From contig DAJS01000001.1 in NCBI GenBank assembly GCA_002496425.1, forward strand, positions 106,042 through 139,653: a stretch of 33,612 nucleotides of DNA, given 5' to 3'. The notes below the pieces were generated by a model that saw only the letters and a program-made list of their open reading frames with translations, was not told the origin of the DNA and made no database searches. Made by a program: the position numbers and the translations under genes. The stretch is from Acidilobaceae archaeon UBA162 (lineage in GTDB: Archaea; Thermoproteota; Thermoprotei_A; Sulfolobales; Acidilobaceae). Below, piece by piece: positions 27,407-33,612 of this stretch (position 1 is the first letter of the stretch; each line of letters starts with the position of its first letter).

Positions 27407-28534
27407 TTACTGTCTCAATCCGTTGTTGCAGAGCGTGTACAGCTTGACCTTGCGTGAGCCCTTCATTGAGAAGGAGACACAGACGGCGCCGCTATCCTCC
27501 AGGTTCCTCAACGTGCCGTAGACGCCCCTCAGCGTGAACGCCCCGCCCAGGCTGTTCCAGATCTCATAAGCTGTCCTAGGGCTACCGTTGGATAGCAGCC
27601 TGACTATAGCGTCCTTAAGCGTCGAGGCCCGCACTCTCAGCCTAGGCTGTTTGCGTACGCCACCAGTGACTATAACCAGGTCACCTTGATCAGCGACAGC
27701 AAAGGCCGCAGCCGCCAGGGGCCTCACATAAAGTCCACGCGTCGCTAACATGACGAGAGCCCTCATCACCTCTGCTGGCTCCACCTCAACAATCCTTAGG
27801 TTAAGGTTCACAAGTGAGCGCAGCCACTGTGTAGAACCCTTAATAGTGACCGGGATGACTTCAGGTGTCCTGAGTCCCAGCGTGTAGGACGCCTCCCTGA
27901 ATCCATTAATTGTCGAGAGCGCTAGGAACCCTGCATGCGTTGGCACCAGAACCCTCCTGGGCCTTAGTCCTTTCTCGACAACCTCATAGGCTATGGTCTT
28001 CAGCGCCTCATACGTTAAAGGGCTTTCGTACGGTACGTCAGGAGGGCCATGGTAGTCGAGCTGGGCCCCGTACTTGGCCAGGAATATGGCATCTATGGTA
28101 TCAATCTCTGCAGGGTCTGCTATTACGGTAACTCTTTCCCCTGAGAGTCTGGCATAGAACGCCATAGATGAGGCGAAGTCCTCGGAGTAGCTGACGCTGT
28201 AGGAGGAGCCAGGGCTGAAGCTGCTCGCTACAGCTGAGGCCGCACGATCGCCATAGCTGCCACTAGGGTTCCTGGTCTCGAGCTTCAGGTATATCCCGTT
28301 AAACCTTATGATTGGTGTGTAGCCCTCACCGTAGCTGACAACCCTGTCAAAGGATATGGACATTAAGTCGCTATACCTCCACATGCTGGCCTCATTAGGT
28401 CTCACGGACCACCTCTTCCTATCACATATGGTTATCAGAGGACCCCCACACCTAGGACACTTCATAAGCAGTGACTGACCCTCGTAGCCGCACCTAAGGC
28501 ACCTAACGACACAGCCTGGCTTCAGCGAGGCCAA
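27407..28534 (-). CDS. Threonine-synthase-like pseudoenzyme with zinc ribbon and winged-helix domain
   Basis: Derived from the PLP fold-II threonine synthase family but probably not a PLP enzyme. A zinc ribbon is at the N terminus (C12-x2-C15 and C26-x2-C29, RCLRCG and KCPRCGG). The fold then shows YGEGYTPIIRF and LETRNPSGSYGDRAAS at 86-100. Active enzymes read N-P-(T/S)-G-S-(F/Y)-K-D-R here; the PLP-binding lysine is replaced by G95. The usual SSGNAG cofactor loop is SYSEDFASS (115-123). The late VIVTGGVRKQP corresponds to the PLP-phosphate region. Residues about 305-375 form a winged helix (KDAIVRLLSNGSPRTAYEIW, then RGVYGTLRNLEDSGAV). The combination suggests a DNA-binding regulator built on an enzyme scaffold; that is an inference. 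It starts 4 bp after the polytopic membrane protein gene. Confidence 0.75.
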   Translation of the reverse strand: MASLKPGCVVRCLRCGYEGQSLLMKCPRCGGPLITICDRKRWSVRPNEASMWRYSDLMSISFDRVVSYGEGYTPIIRFNGIYLKLETRNPSGSYGDRAASAVASSFSPGSSYSVSYSEDFASSMAFYARLSGERVTVIADPAEIDTIDAIFLAKYGAQLDYHGPPDVPYESPLTYEALKTIAYEVVEKGLRPRRVLVPTHAGFLALSTINGFREASYTLGLRTPEVIPVTIKGSTQWLRSLVNLNLRIVEVEPAEVMRALVMLATRGLYVRPLAAAAFAVADQGDLVIVTGGVRKQPRLRVRASTLKDAIVRLLSNGSPRTAYEIWNSLGGAFTLRGVYGTLRNLEDSGAVCVSFSMKGSRKVKLYTLCNNGLRQ

Positions 28535-28538
28535 GGCG

Positions 28539-29639
28539 TCAGCTCCCCGTCAGCATCAGCGGGTATGGGGTCTTGAAGGGCCTGACTATAAGTACTAAGA
28601 ACACTAGGGCAAGTCCAACAAAGAAGAAGGCCACATGCATGTTAAACGGCCAGAGCACGGCTGCAACTGCCAGCGACGCAAAGGGTACCAGGTTATACCT
28701 ACGTGCGTTGGCCCAGCGGAGGACGACTGGCAACATTAGCGGCGAGTGTATGAAGATGTAGGTTCCGACGGTCCCTATGGCTATTACGTGGATCACTGCC
28801 AGCGCCTGTAAGTGAAGGAAGGGGGTGAGCGCCAGCAGGACAGCCCCAGCTATCGAGAAGGCCAACGCGAATAAATGTCCATAGAGTAGGTATAGCATGC
28901 CACCACGGGCCACGGGCTGCTTGATAGCGGCAGCCTTAGCAAGGTACGACCTGAGCCTATCGAGCCTGACAGCATGAATGTAAAGCAGCATCGAGAGCGC
29001 GAGAAGTATGTAAGATAGGGTTTCCATGTCTATAAAAGCGGCGGCGACGCCAGCAGTGAGCAAGACAAAGGTCAGCGCTATCAGCAGCAAGGAACCCTCG
29101 TCGCCAAAGGTCGATGGAAGCGCATGAAATGTCACGGCGTAGATGGCCCCGAGCGCTAGGACTGCCATAGCGTAGACGCCCAGCTGCGTCAGGCCATGCA
29201 CGGCCAGGTAGCTCACCCCTCCTAGCACCTCAGCGTAGCCAAGCAGCGCTACCGAGGCCCTAGCCTCAAGCTTAAGGCTCGACGACAGCGCGGCCGCCAC
29301 GGACGAGAGCCCAGCATAAGCTAGCGCGGCCATTAGGAGGTAACCGCGGCTGTACCCAAGAAACACATACGCGAGCGAGAGCGCGACGGTTAACGGTATT
29401 GATATCGCGAGCGCTACCGACACGTCAGCGTAGAGCCTGTCCTTAGGTCTAAGGCTTGAGGCAGAGTAGGCGGCCCCCACGGAGACTATGAAGGCCGGCA
29501 TTAACGATCCAGCTATTATTCTGGCATGATACTCGGCGAGGCCTATGGTGACAACGTAGAGCGCGGCCAGCAGGGCCGCTAGCGAGTAGTAGATGCCTAT
29601 ACGGGCCAGCTCGTTAACTATGCTCCTTGGGTCCCTCAA
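28539..29639 (-). CDS. Polytopic membrane protein with many histidines, unknown function
   Basis: Unrecognised integral membrane protein of 366 residues with about eleven or twelve hydrophobic helices. Histidines lie at or near helix ends: AEYHARII, YLAVHGLT, VTFHALPSTFGDEG, LYIHAVRL, LYGHLFALAF, FLHLQALAVIHVIAIGTVGT and IFIHSPLMLP. The HVIAIGTVGT segment and histidine placement recall NnrS and heme-copper-oxidase subunit I-like proteins that bind heme or copper, but I cannot support the name. It overlaps the end of the upstream hydrolase gene by 4 bp and precedes the threonine-synthase-like gene by 4 bp, so the three are probably one operon. Confidence 0.7.
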   Translation of the reverse strand: MRDPRSIVNELARIGIYYSLAALLAALYVVTIGLAEYHARIIAGSLMPAFIVSVGAAYSASSLRPKDRLYADVSVALAISIPLTVALSLAYVFLGYSRGYLLMAALAYAGLSSVAAALSSSLKLEARASVALLGYAEVLGGVSYLAVHGLTQLGVYAMAVLALGAIYAVTFHALPSTFGDEGSLLLIALTFVLLTAGVAAAFIDMETLSYILLALSMLLYIHAVRLDRLRSYLAKAAAIKQPVARGGMLYLLYGHLFALAFSIAGAVLLALTPFLHLQALAVIHVIAIGTVGTYIFIHSPLMLPVVLRWANARRYNLVPFASLAVAAVLWPFNMHVAFFFVGLALVFLVLIVRPFKTPYPLMLTGS

Positions 29640-30352
29640 AGGATCATCGCCTCACCTGCCAGGGCACGCCGCACCTCAATTCCAGCCCTACGGGCAACCT
29701 CCATCACCAGGTCGCCGCTACAGTGGAGTGGGATCAGCCTGGAGACCCCAAGCGACTTGATGGCCTCTACCTGGGTCCTAATGGTGCTCTCAGGGCTCCA
29801 AGCCAGATGCAGGCCTCCAATAAGAGTGCTTATGGTAAGGCCCAGGTCAGCCGTCGCCTTGGCAACCATCTTAGATGGCCCTGGATGCGAGCACCCCAGC
29901 AGCAGAGCCGGCGAGCCGTGCACGTTTATCAACATCGAGTGCTCATAAGGAGGACCGTATTGTTGCGTTGTCACAAAAGCCCCCGGCGCTACCTCCCTGC
30001 CAGTGAGGGTCCTAACGGGTTTTAGGCCTGCCTCCTCGATGGTCCTTTCAAGGCGCCAGTTTACCCCAGCTGGCACATAGACTGGCAGCCCCTTGACCTC
30101 AGCGGCCACGGCAGCTATGCCACCTACATGGTCGTAATGTTCATGCGACAGCACTACGAAGTCCAGCTGACTCAACTTGATGCCAGCCAGGGAGGCGTTA
30201 TGTGCTACCGTCTCAGCGCTCTGGCCTGTATCAAAGAGCGCCCTCCACTTGTCGGTGGCTATGTAGAGTGAAAGGCCATACTCCCCTCTGTAGCCCGGCA
30301 GAGCCCTCTCGTCGACTAGGACTCTTACCTCGGCCCTTGAGACCTCTTCCAA
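29636..30352 (-). CDS. Metallo-beta-lactamase-fold hydrolase (MJ0301-like)
   Basis: Binuclear-metal hydrolase. The metal site is H70-x-H72-x-D74-H75 in VVLSHEHYDHVGG; further ligands are in LLGCSHPGPSK, TLIGGLHLAW and LIPLHCSGD. ALFDTGQSAET near 38-48 is the first strand-loop. The 238-residue length and the GGLH and LHCSGD motifs match the archaeal family that includes enzymes of methanopterin-type pterin synthesis, but many members have unknown substrates. The start is TTG 30352; the 62-bp gap to pth2 has a TATA-like CTATTATGC (minus strand, near 30373-30381). The 4-bp overlap with the downstream membrane-protein gene suggests coupling. Confidence 0.85.
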   Translation of the reverse strand: MEEVSRAEVRVLVDERALPGYRGEYGLSLYIATDKWRALFDTGQSAETVAHNASLAGIKLSQLDFVVLSHEHYDHVGGIAAVAAEVKGLPVYVPAGVNWRLERTIEEAGLKPVRTLTGREVAPGAFVTTQQYGPPYEHSMLINVHGSPALLLGCSHPGPSKMVAKATADLGLTISTLIGGLHLAWSPESTIRTQVEAIKSLGVSRLIPLHCSGDLVMEVARRAGIEVRRALAGEAMIL

Positions 30353-30414
30353 GGGCGTAACCCTGTATACCGCATAATAGTGGGAAGGATTTTAGCTAAC
30401 GCTTAACAAAGTAG

Positions 30415-30771
30415 TCAGTAAAGCTTGAGGCTGCCGGTTATCTTGTCCACCAGCTCGTCAGGGGCTGGGCCTATCGCTATGGCTGTGATAGTGCCTGGGG
30501 GCAGCTGCGTGAGGCCAGCGTCCTCTATTATTGAGGCAGGGAGCCCCATGCTAACTGCCTGTCTGTAGAGCTCCTCTAGCTGCTCCCTAGAGTCAGCCCT
30601 CAACACGACCTTCTTCTGCCCTTCATCAAGCCACCGGTTGACCCACTCTGCCCATTGGTTGCCCCTGCGCAGCGCTTTGATCACGGACTCGCAGGCGGCA
30701 TGGGCGGCCTGCGCAGCAGCCTTGCCTCTGCCCATGTTTAGGTCCCTCCTTATCACGATGGCCTGCTTCAA
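30415..30771 (-). CDS. pth2: Peptidyl-tRNA hydrolase, archaeal/eukaryal type
   Basis: Releases tRNA from peptidyl-tRNAs that drop off the ribosome. The 118-residue protein has the Pth2 signature: KQAIVIRRDLNMGRGKAAAQAAHAA at 2-26, VVLRADSREQLEELYRQA near 55-72, LPASIIEDAGLTQLPPGT near 77-94 and TAIAIGPAPDELVDKITGSLKLY at the end. It starts at ATG 30771, 13 bp after the SIS-like gene, and belongs to the minus-strand run from mtnP. Confidence 0.96.
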   Translation of the reverse strand: MKQAIVIRRDLNMGRGKAAAQAAHAACESVIKALRRGNQWAEWVNRWLDEGQKKVVLRADSREQLEELYRQAVSMGLPASIIEDAGLTQLPPGTITAIAIGPAPDELVDKITGSLKLY

Positions 30772-30784
30772 GCTGTATCACACC

Positions 30785-31624
30785 TCACATTACTAGATCA
30801 AGCGCTAGAGCGGCAAAGAACACCGAGTAGGCGCTGGCAGTCACTGGGTCCGTGTTGAAGAGGACTTTGACCTGACGGATCCCCGATGAAGCCAGCCTGA
30901 GCTCTATATCCTTATAGTCATGCTCCTCAGCGGTGGTGGCCAGCAACAGTGTCAGCTCAGAACCTTGCATAGGTTCTAGAGCGTCAAGAGGTGCGGCAAG
31001 ACAGCGTCTGGCCCGGCAGAGGTACATAGCGCCTGCGCGGAGGGAGGGCGTGTAGTAGACGCTTAACGACTTAGCGGCCACCAGCTCCTCGGCCTGGGGT
31101 CTGTAGTTATCCTCAAGCCACTTAGGGACGGTCCTAATGTCAGCTACCTCACCGCTGAGCCTCTTGTACCTGGCCTCGTTCCCCTTGGGAGCCCAGAGCA
31201 GCGAGGCCACACTCATAGTGGTCAGGGGGGAATCAGACTTCACCACAACCCTTTGCACATTTGACATGCCTAGCCTGGACTCAAGGGTCTCGTGAAGCGG
31301 AGGGGCAACTACTACAGTGTTATAGCCCATCAAGGCCGACTCCGTGGCGGCCCTCACGGCGCGTGAGTCCTTGGGGTCTAGCGCGAAGACTATTACACGA
31401 TCAAAGTCCCTGTAGGGCATCACCAGCACGGAGGCCTCGGTAGGGGATGCTCTTAGCACCTTAAGTCCAGCTGAGAGCGCGGACACGTAGAGCACATCAG
31501 CTGCTATCTCAGCGCCTCCCGAGGAAATCACCAGCACATCTCCAGCGAGCTCAATCTTAGGTAGGGATGCGGCGTCATTAATTGACTTGAGCAGGGCCCT
31601 TACCGCAAGCTCACTGAAGGGCAT
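30785..31624 (-). CDS. SIS-like (sugar isomerase fold) protein, unknown substrate
   Basis: Protein of about 279 residues with two alpha/beta halves that resemble paired SIS domains, the fold of sugar isomerases, GlmS C-terminal domains and phosphosugar-binding regulators. LAGDVLVISSGGAEIAADVLYV followed by SALSAGLKVLRASP forms the first strand-helix unit. VIVFALDPKDSRAVRAATESALMGYNTVVVAP resembles the second, but without the clear S-x-S-G-x-(S/T) phosphosugar loop. The C-terminal half repeats the plan (ELTLLLATTAEEHDYKD). The start is ATG 31624, which overlaps the end of mtnP by 14 bp; the frame is open to 31687 but that would lie further inside mtnP. Likely, not certain. Confidence 0.6.
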   Translation of the reverse strand: MPFSELAVRALLKSINDAASLPKIELAGDVLVISSGGAEIAADVLYVSALSAGLKVLRASPTEASVLVMPYRDFDRVIVFALDPKDSRAVRAATESALMGYNTVVVAPPLHETLESRLGMSNVQRVVVKSDSPLTTMSVASLLWAPKGNEARYKRLSGEVADIRTVPKWLEDNYRPQAEELVAAKSLSVYYTPSLRAGAMYLCRARRCLAAPLDALEPMQGSELTLLLATTAEEHDYKDIELRLASSGIRQVKVLFNTDPVTASAYSVFFAALALDLVM

Positions 31625-32441
31625 TTTCAAGCGCCCTACAGCAGCTGCACCTGCTTGGGTTCGGGTCTCCAGCAAGCTTAGGCACAACGTCAGCTATAAC
31701 CTTAGTTGCCTTCTCCGTGTTCTCAGCCATGACCTTGGCCACCTCGGCAGCAGTCACTGGGTGCTCAGCCCACACGTCATAGTCGGTCACGGTGGCCAGC
31801 GTTGCATAGCAAACCTGTGCCTCGCATGCCAGGTTAACCTCAGGCACTAACGTCATGCCTATTATGTCGGCCTTGAAGACATCGCGCCACACCCTACTCT
31901 CAGCCCTTGTTGAGAACCTTGGGCCCTCAATACATACGTAGGTGCCTCCCTGGTGAACCCTGTAGCCCAGACTGACGGCACTCTCGTACAGGAGATCGCT
32001 GAGGTGGGCGCAGAACGGGTCAGCCATGCTTACGTGCGCGGTTACCGGGCCATCAAAGAACGTGTACTTGCGGCTCTTGGTCATATCTATGAACTGGTCT
32101 GGGATCACCAGGTCGCCAGGCTTATAGTCCTCCCTCAGGCTGCCAACTGCTGAGACGCTGATAATCCACTTGACGTTAAGGGACTTGAGGGCCCAGATGT
32201 TGGCCCTGTAGTTCACCATGTGGGGAGGGTACCTGTGCCCCCTTCCATGCCTCGGCAGGAAGGCCACCTTGACCCCCTTTATCTCGCCAACAACTATGTA
32301 GTCACTAGGCTGTCCATATGGCGTGTTTACTATCACCTGGACGGGATTCTCTATGATATTGGCCTCGTAGAGCCCAGAACCCCCTATTATGCCTACATGG
32401 GCTGTGACCCCTGAGGGCCTGGTTATCTCGAACAAGTTCAA
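31611..32441 (-). CDS. mtnP: S-methyl-5'-thioadenosine phosphorylase
   Basis: Cleaves methylthioadenosine, the by-product of spermidine synthesis from decarboxylated AdoMet, to adenine and methylthioribose-1-phosphate. The 276-residue protein shows HVGIIGGSGLYE near 16-27, LPRHGRGHRYPPHMVNYRANIWAL (phosphate/ribose site), VSAVGSLREDYKPGDLVIPDQFIDMT, YVCIEGPRFSTRAESR, GMTLVPEVNLACEA and ATVTDYDVW. The C terminus has a cysteine cluster (SRCSCCRAL) like the CxC motif of Sulfolobus MTAPII, which stabilises the protein. The start is TTG 32441, almost leaderless relative to the box at 32465-32475. Two polyamine decarboxylase genes lie within 7 kb. Confidence 0.95.
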   Translation of the reverse strand: MNLFEITRPSGVTAHVGIIGGSGLYEANIIENPVQVIVNTPYGQPSDYIVVGEIKGVKVAFLPRHGRGHRYPPHMVNYRANIWALKSLNVKWIISVSAVGSLREDYKPGDLVIPDQFIDMTKSRKYTFFDGPVTAHVSMADPFCAHLSDLLYESAVSLGYRVHQGGTYVCIEGPRFSTRAESRVWRDVFKADIIGMTLVPEVNLACEAQVCYATLATVTDYDVWAEHPVTAAEVAKVMAENTEKATKVIADVVPKLAGDPNPSRCSCCRALENALQ

Positions 32442-32460
32442 CGCCTACCAACAGCCAGAG

Positions 32461-32982
32461 GTGAGGGTAAAAGCCTTTCAGCGGATAGCGGGCCAGGGCG
32501 CAAAGGCCTTGCAAGTAGCGCTAGTAGTTACGAGCGACCATGTCTATAGGGGCGACAAGGCTGATGAGGTGACCCCCTTAGTAGAGAAGGCCGTGAGCTC
32601 TCGTGGTCATGTGCTCGTGTTTAGGACGGTAGTCCCTAATGACTGGATAATGATAAGGAGGGCTGTCCTTTCGGCGCTGTCCAGGGCGGACCTGGTCCTG
32701 ATCAGTGGGGGAACCGGACCTTCGCCAAAGGACCTAAGCATAGAGGTCGTCAGGTCAATGGCTGACAAGGAGCTGCCCGGCTTCGGTGAGCTCTTCAGGC
32801 AGAGGAGCGAGCCTGAAGTTGGGGTAGGCGCCGCGCTGAGCAGGGCCAGCCTGTTCATAGTTGGGGGCTCACTTGTCCTGGTCACGCCGGGCAGCCCATC
32901 TGCCGTCAGGCTGGCCTTGGACCTAGTGATGGATATAGCTCAGCACGCGCTCGAACAGGCAAGGGGAGAGCCGCATCACTAG
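32461..32982 (+). CDS. moaB: Molybdenum cofactor biosynthesis protein MoaB/MogA
   Basis: Adenylates or binds molybdopterin before metal insertion. VALVVTSDHVYRGDKADEVTPLVEKA, then VVPNDWIMIRRAVLSALSRADLVLISGGTGPSPKD and PGFGELFRQRSEPEVGVGAALSRA are the MoaB/MogA signature; the SGGTGP loop holds the pterin. The frame is open from ATG 32389, but that would overlap the divergent mtnP gene by 53 bp. GTG 32461 gives 173 residues, close to homologs, and leaves 20 bp between the two genes. No clear Shine-Dalgarno precedes it, and only a weak box (GGTTATCT near 32421) lies upstream. moaA is 18 kb away in the window. Confidence 0.9.
   Translation: MRVKAFQRIAGQGAKALQVALVVTSDHVYRGDKADEVTPLVEKAVSSRGHVLVFRTVVPNDWIMIRRAVLSALSRADLVLISGGTGPSPKDLSIEVVRSMADKELPGFGELFRQRSEPEVGVGAALSRASLFIVGGSLVLVTPGSPSAVRLALDLVMDIAQHALEQARGEPHH
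32465..32475 (-). promoter_or_regulatory. TATA box for mtnP
   Basis: The minus-strand GGCTTTTACCC is centred at 32470 and predicts a start near 32444, 3 nt before TTG 32441. The box lies inside the 5' end of moaB. Confidence 0.45.
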
Positions 32983-33024
32983 GGCTCACATCCAGCAAAC
33001 TGGGAAGCCATTACTTAGCCATAA

Positions 33025-33060
33025 TAAAACAAAATAATCAGAAAATAAACGATTGTTTTA
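33025..33060. terminator. AT-rich inverted repeat between convergent moaB and the SpeD paralog
   Basis: TAAAACAA (33025-33032) and TTGTTTTA (33053-33060) are exact inverted repeats with a 20-nt loop, in the most AT-rich stretch of the window. T-rich tracts read out on both strands, as expected for a bidirectional transcription end. Confidence 0.45.
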
Positions 33061-33102
33061 GGGGGGCCTCCGTTAACTAATGTGTCTGGTACTAAGACCA
33101 TA

Positions 33103-33549
33103 TCAGCCCCTAGCTGCTACCGCCTTGAGTTGGAGCTCCTGCTTGGGCACCGGTGAGGACGCCGGGAACTGAGTCCTGTCGGCGTAGTTGTAGGTGTAGT
33201 AGGAGGGCCTCAGCCTCTGCACTATAACCTTAAAGGCCTCGTCGGGCCTTGTGTGCTCGCCGCATGTATAGACGTCAACGGTAGCGTACTGGTACTCGGT
33301 CCACGTGTGAACCGCTATGTGGCTCTCGCTTACCAGCGCTATTACTGAGACGCCACCCTTGTGGCCTGGTATCTTCCAGCTCATCACCTGTATCAGTGTG
33401 GCATTAGCTGCCTTGACTGCATCCAGGACCGCCTGACGCACCAGCTCTTCGTCCTCGGCCACCTCAGGAGTAATGCCGTAGAGGCTCCCAAAAACATGTT
33501 TACCAACAATGTAGTCCGATTTATCCCAAGACTGGCCATTACTTGGCAC
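33103..33549 (-). CDS. SpeD-family proenzyme, probably pyruvoyl arginine decarboxylase
   Basis: Paralog of the AdoMet decarboxylase at 25977. Self-cleavage would fall between E75 and S76 in VSESHIAVHTWTEY; H81 and C96 (VDVYTCG) keep the same spacing. The HTWTEY instead of HTWPEY, the C-terminal extension (NYADRTQFPASS, then about 20 more residues) and the KHVFGSLYG start resemble the crenarchaeal arginine decarboxylases that evolved from AdoMet decarboxylase, so agmatine production is inferred. The start is GTG 33549. Directly upstream and in frame is GGGAGGG-C-ATG-AAC-TGA-AAA-GTG: the ATG at 33561 is cut off after one codon by TGA (see findings). A TATA box is at 33596-33606. Confidence 0.85.
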   Translation of the reverse strand: MPSNGQSWDKSDYIVGKHVFGSLYGITPEVAEDEELVRQAVLDAVKAANATLIQVMSWKIPGHKGGVSVIALVSESHIAVHTWTEYQYATVDVYTCGEHTRPDEAFKVIVQRLRPSYYTYNYADRTQFPASSPVPKQELQLKAVAARG

Positions 33550-33595
33550 TTTTCAGTTCATGCCCTCCCTATTCGGGTCTCTGCGTTAGTACTGG

Positions 33596-33606
33596 CACTT
33601 ATAAGC
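33596..33606 (-). promoter_or_regulatory. TATA box for the arginine-decarboxylase-type gene
   Basis: The minus-strand GCTTATAAGTG is centred near 33601 and predicts a start near 33575, giving a leader of about 26 nt with GGGAGGG and the ATG-AAC-TGA triplet run. Confidence 0.55.
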
Positions 33607-33612
33607 TTAACC

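Noticed and set aside
1..33612. Mobile element, prophage, CRISPR array or defence system
   Set aside because: I found no transposase, integrase, terminal inverted repeats, regularly spaced repeats or defence-gene motifs; gene spacing and content are those of a core chromosome.

Overview
The window is a dense, gene-rich piece of a crenarchaeal (Thermoproteota) chromosome. The evidence is the archaeal/eukaryal-type ribosomal and RNA polymerase genes (S13-S4-S11-Rpo3-L18e-L13-S9-Rpo10-S2, L7Ae), a tRNA with an archaeal bulge-helix-bulge intron, archaeal TATA boxes, many leaderless or GTG/TTG-started genes, PriL, CTP-type riboflavin kinase, wyosine enzymes and pyruvoyl-type polyamine decarboxylases. 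The GC-rich sequence, heterotrophic enzymes and proton-pumping pyrophosphatase suggest a thermoacidophile close to Acidilobus; that genus is an inference. I see no IS element, CRISPR array, prophage or rRNA operon, and no gene-free stretch above about 170 bp.

Layout. 1-3.3 kb: the end of a fused 3-hydroxyacyl-CoA dehydrogenase/enoyl-CoA hydratase, an intron-containing tRNA-Gln, the D-aminoacyl-tRNA deacylase DtdA and an unknown small protein. 3.4-7.9 kb: a CoA-disulfide-reductase-type flavoprotein, riboflavin kinase RibK, an anchored surface protein with a coiled-coil stalk, and an MmgE/PrpD protein. 8-13.8 kb: primase large subunit PriL, facing a minus-strand operon of an EF1A/SelB-like protein with a decayed GTPase domain, glycerate kinase, an m5C methyltransferase, a Trm5-type methyltransferase and Taw3. 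The last three are RNA-modification enzymes. 13.9-18.3 kb: MoaA, heme O synthase, three small unknown membrane proteins, tRNA-Ala and a CitG-like protein. 18.4-25.7 kb: H+-pyrophosphatase, L7Ae and the ribosomal/RNA polymerase operon. 25.7-33.6 kb: AdoMet decarboxylase, a His-rich NifX-like protein, a DUF2258-like coiled-coil protein, then a long minus-strand run (MTA phosphorylase, SIS-like protein, Pth2, metallo-beta-lactamase-fold hydrolase, His-rich polytopic membrane protein, threonine-synthase-like pseudoenzyme with a winged helix), then MoaB and an arginine-decarboxylase-type SpeD paralog.

Themes. Polyamine metabolism is concentrated in the last 8 kb: arginine decarboxylase, AdoMet decarboxylase and MTA phosphorylase to recycle the by-product. 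RNA modification and translation dominate the middle. MoaA and MoaB belong to molybdenum/tungsten cofactor synthesis.

Most unusual items: a threonine-synthase-like protein that has lost its PLP lysine and carries a zinc ribbon and a winged helix; a translation-factor-like protein without GTPase motifs; two genes (moaA and the DUF2258-like gene) whose conserved N-terminal reading frames contain no ATG, GTG or TTG; an in-frame TGA three codons into the otherwise natural start of the arginine decarboxylase; and an 18-nt module repeated exactly at the S13/S4 and S4/S11 junctions.
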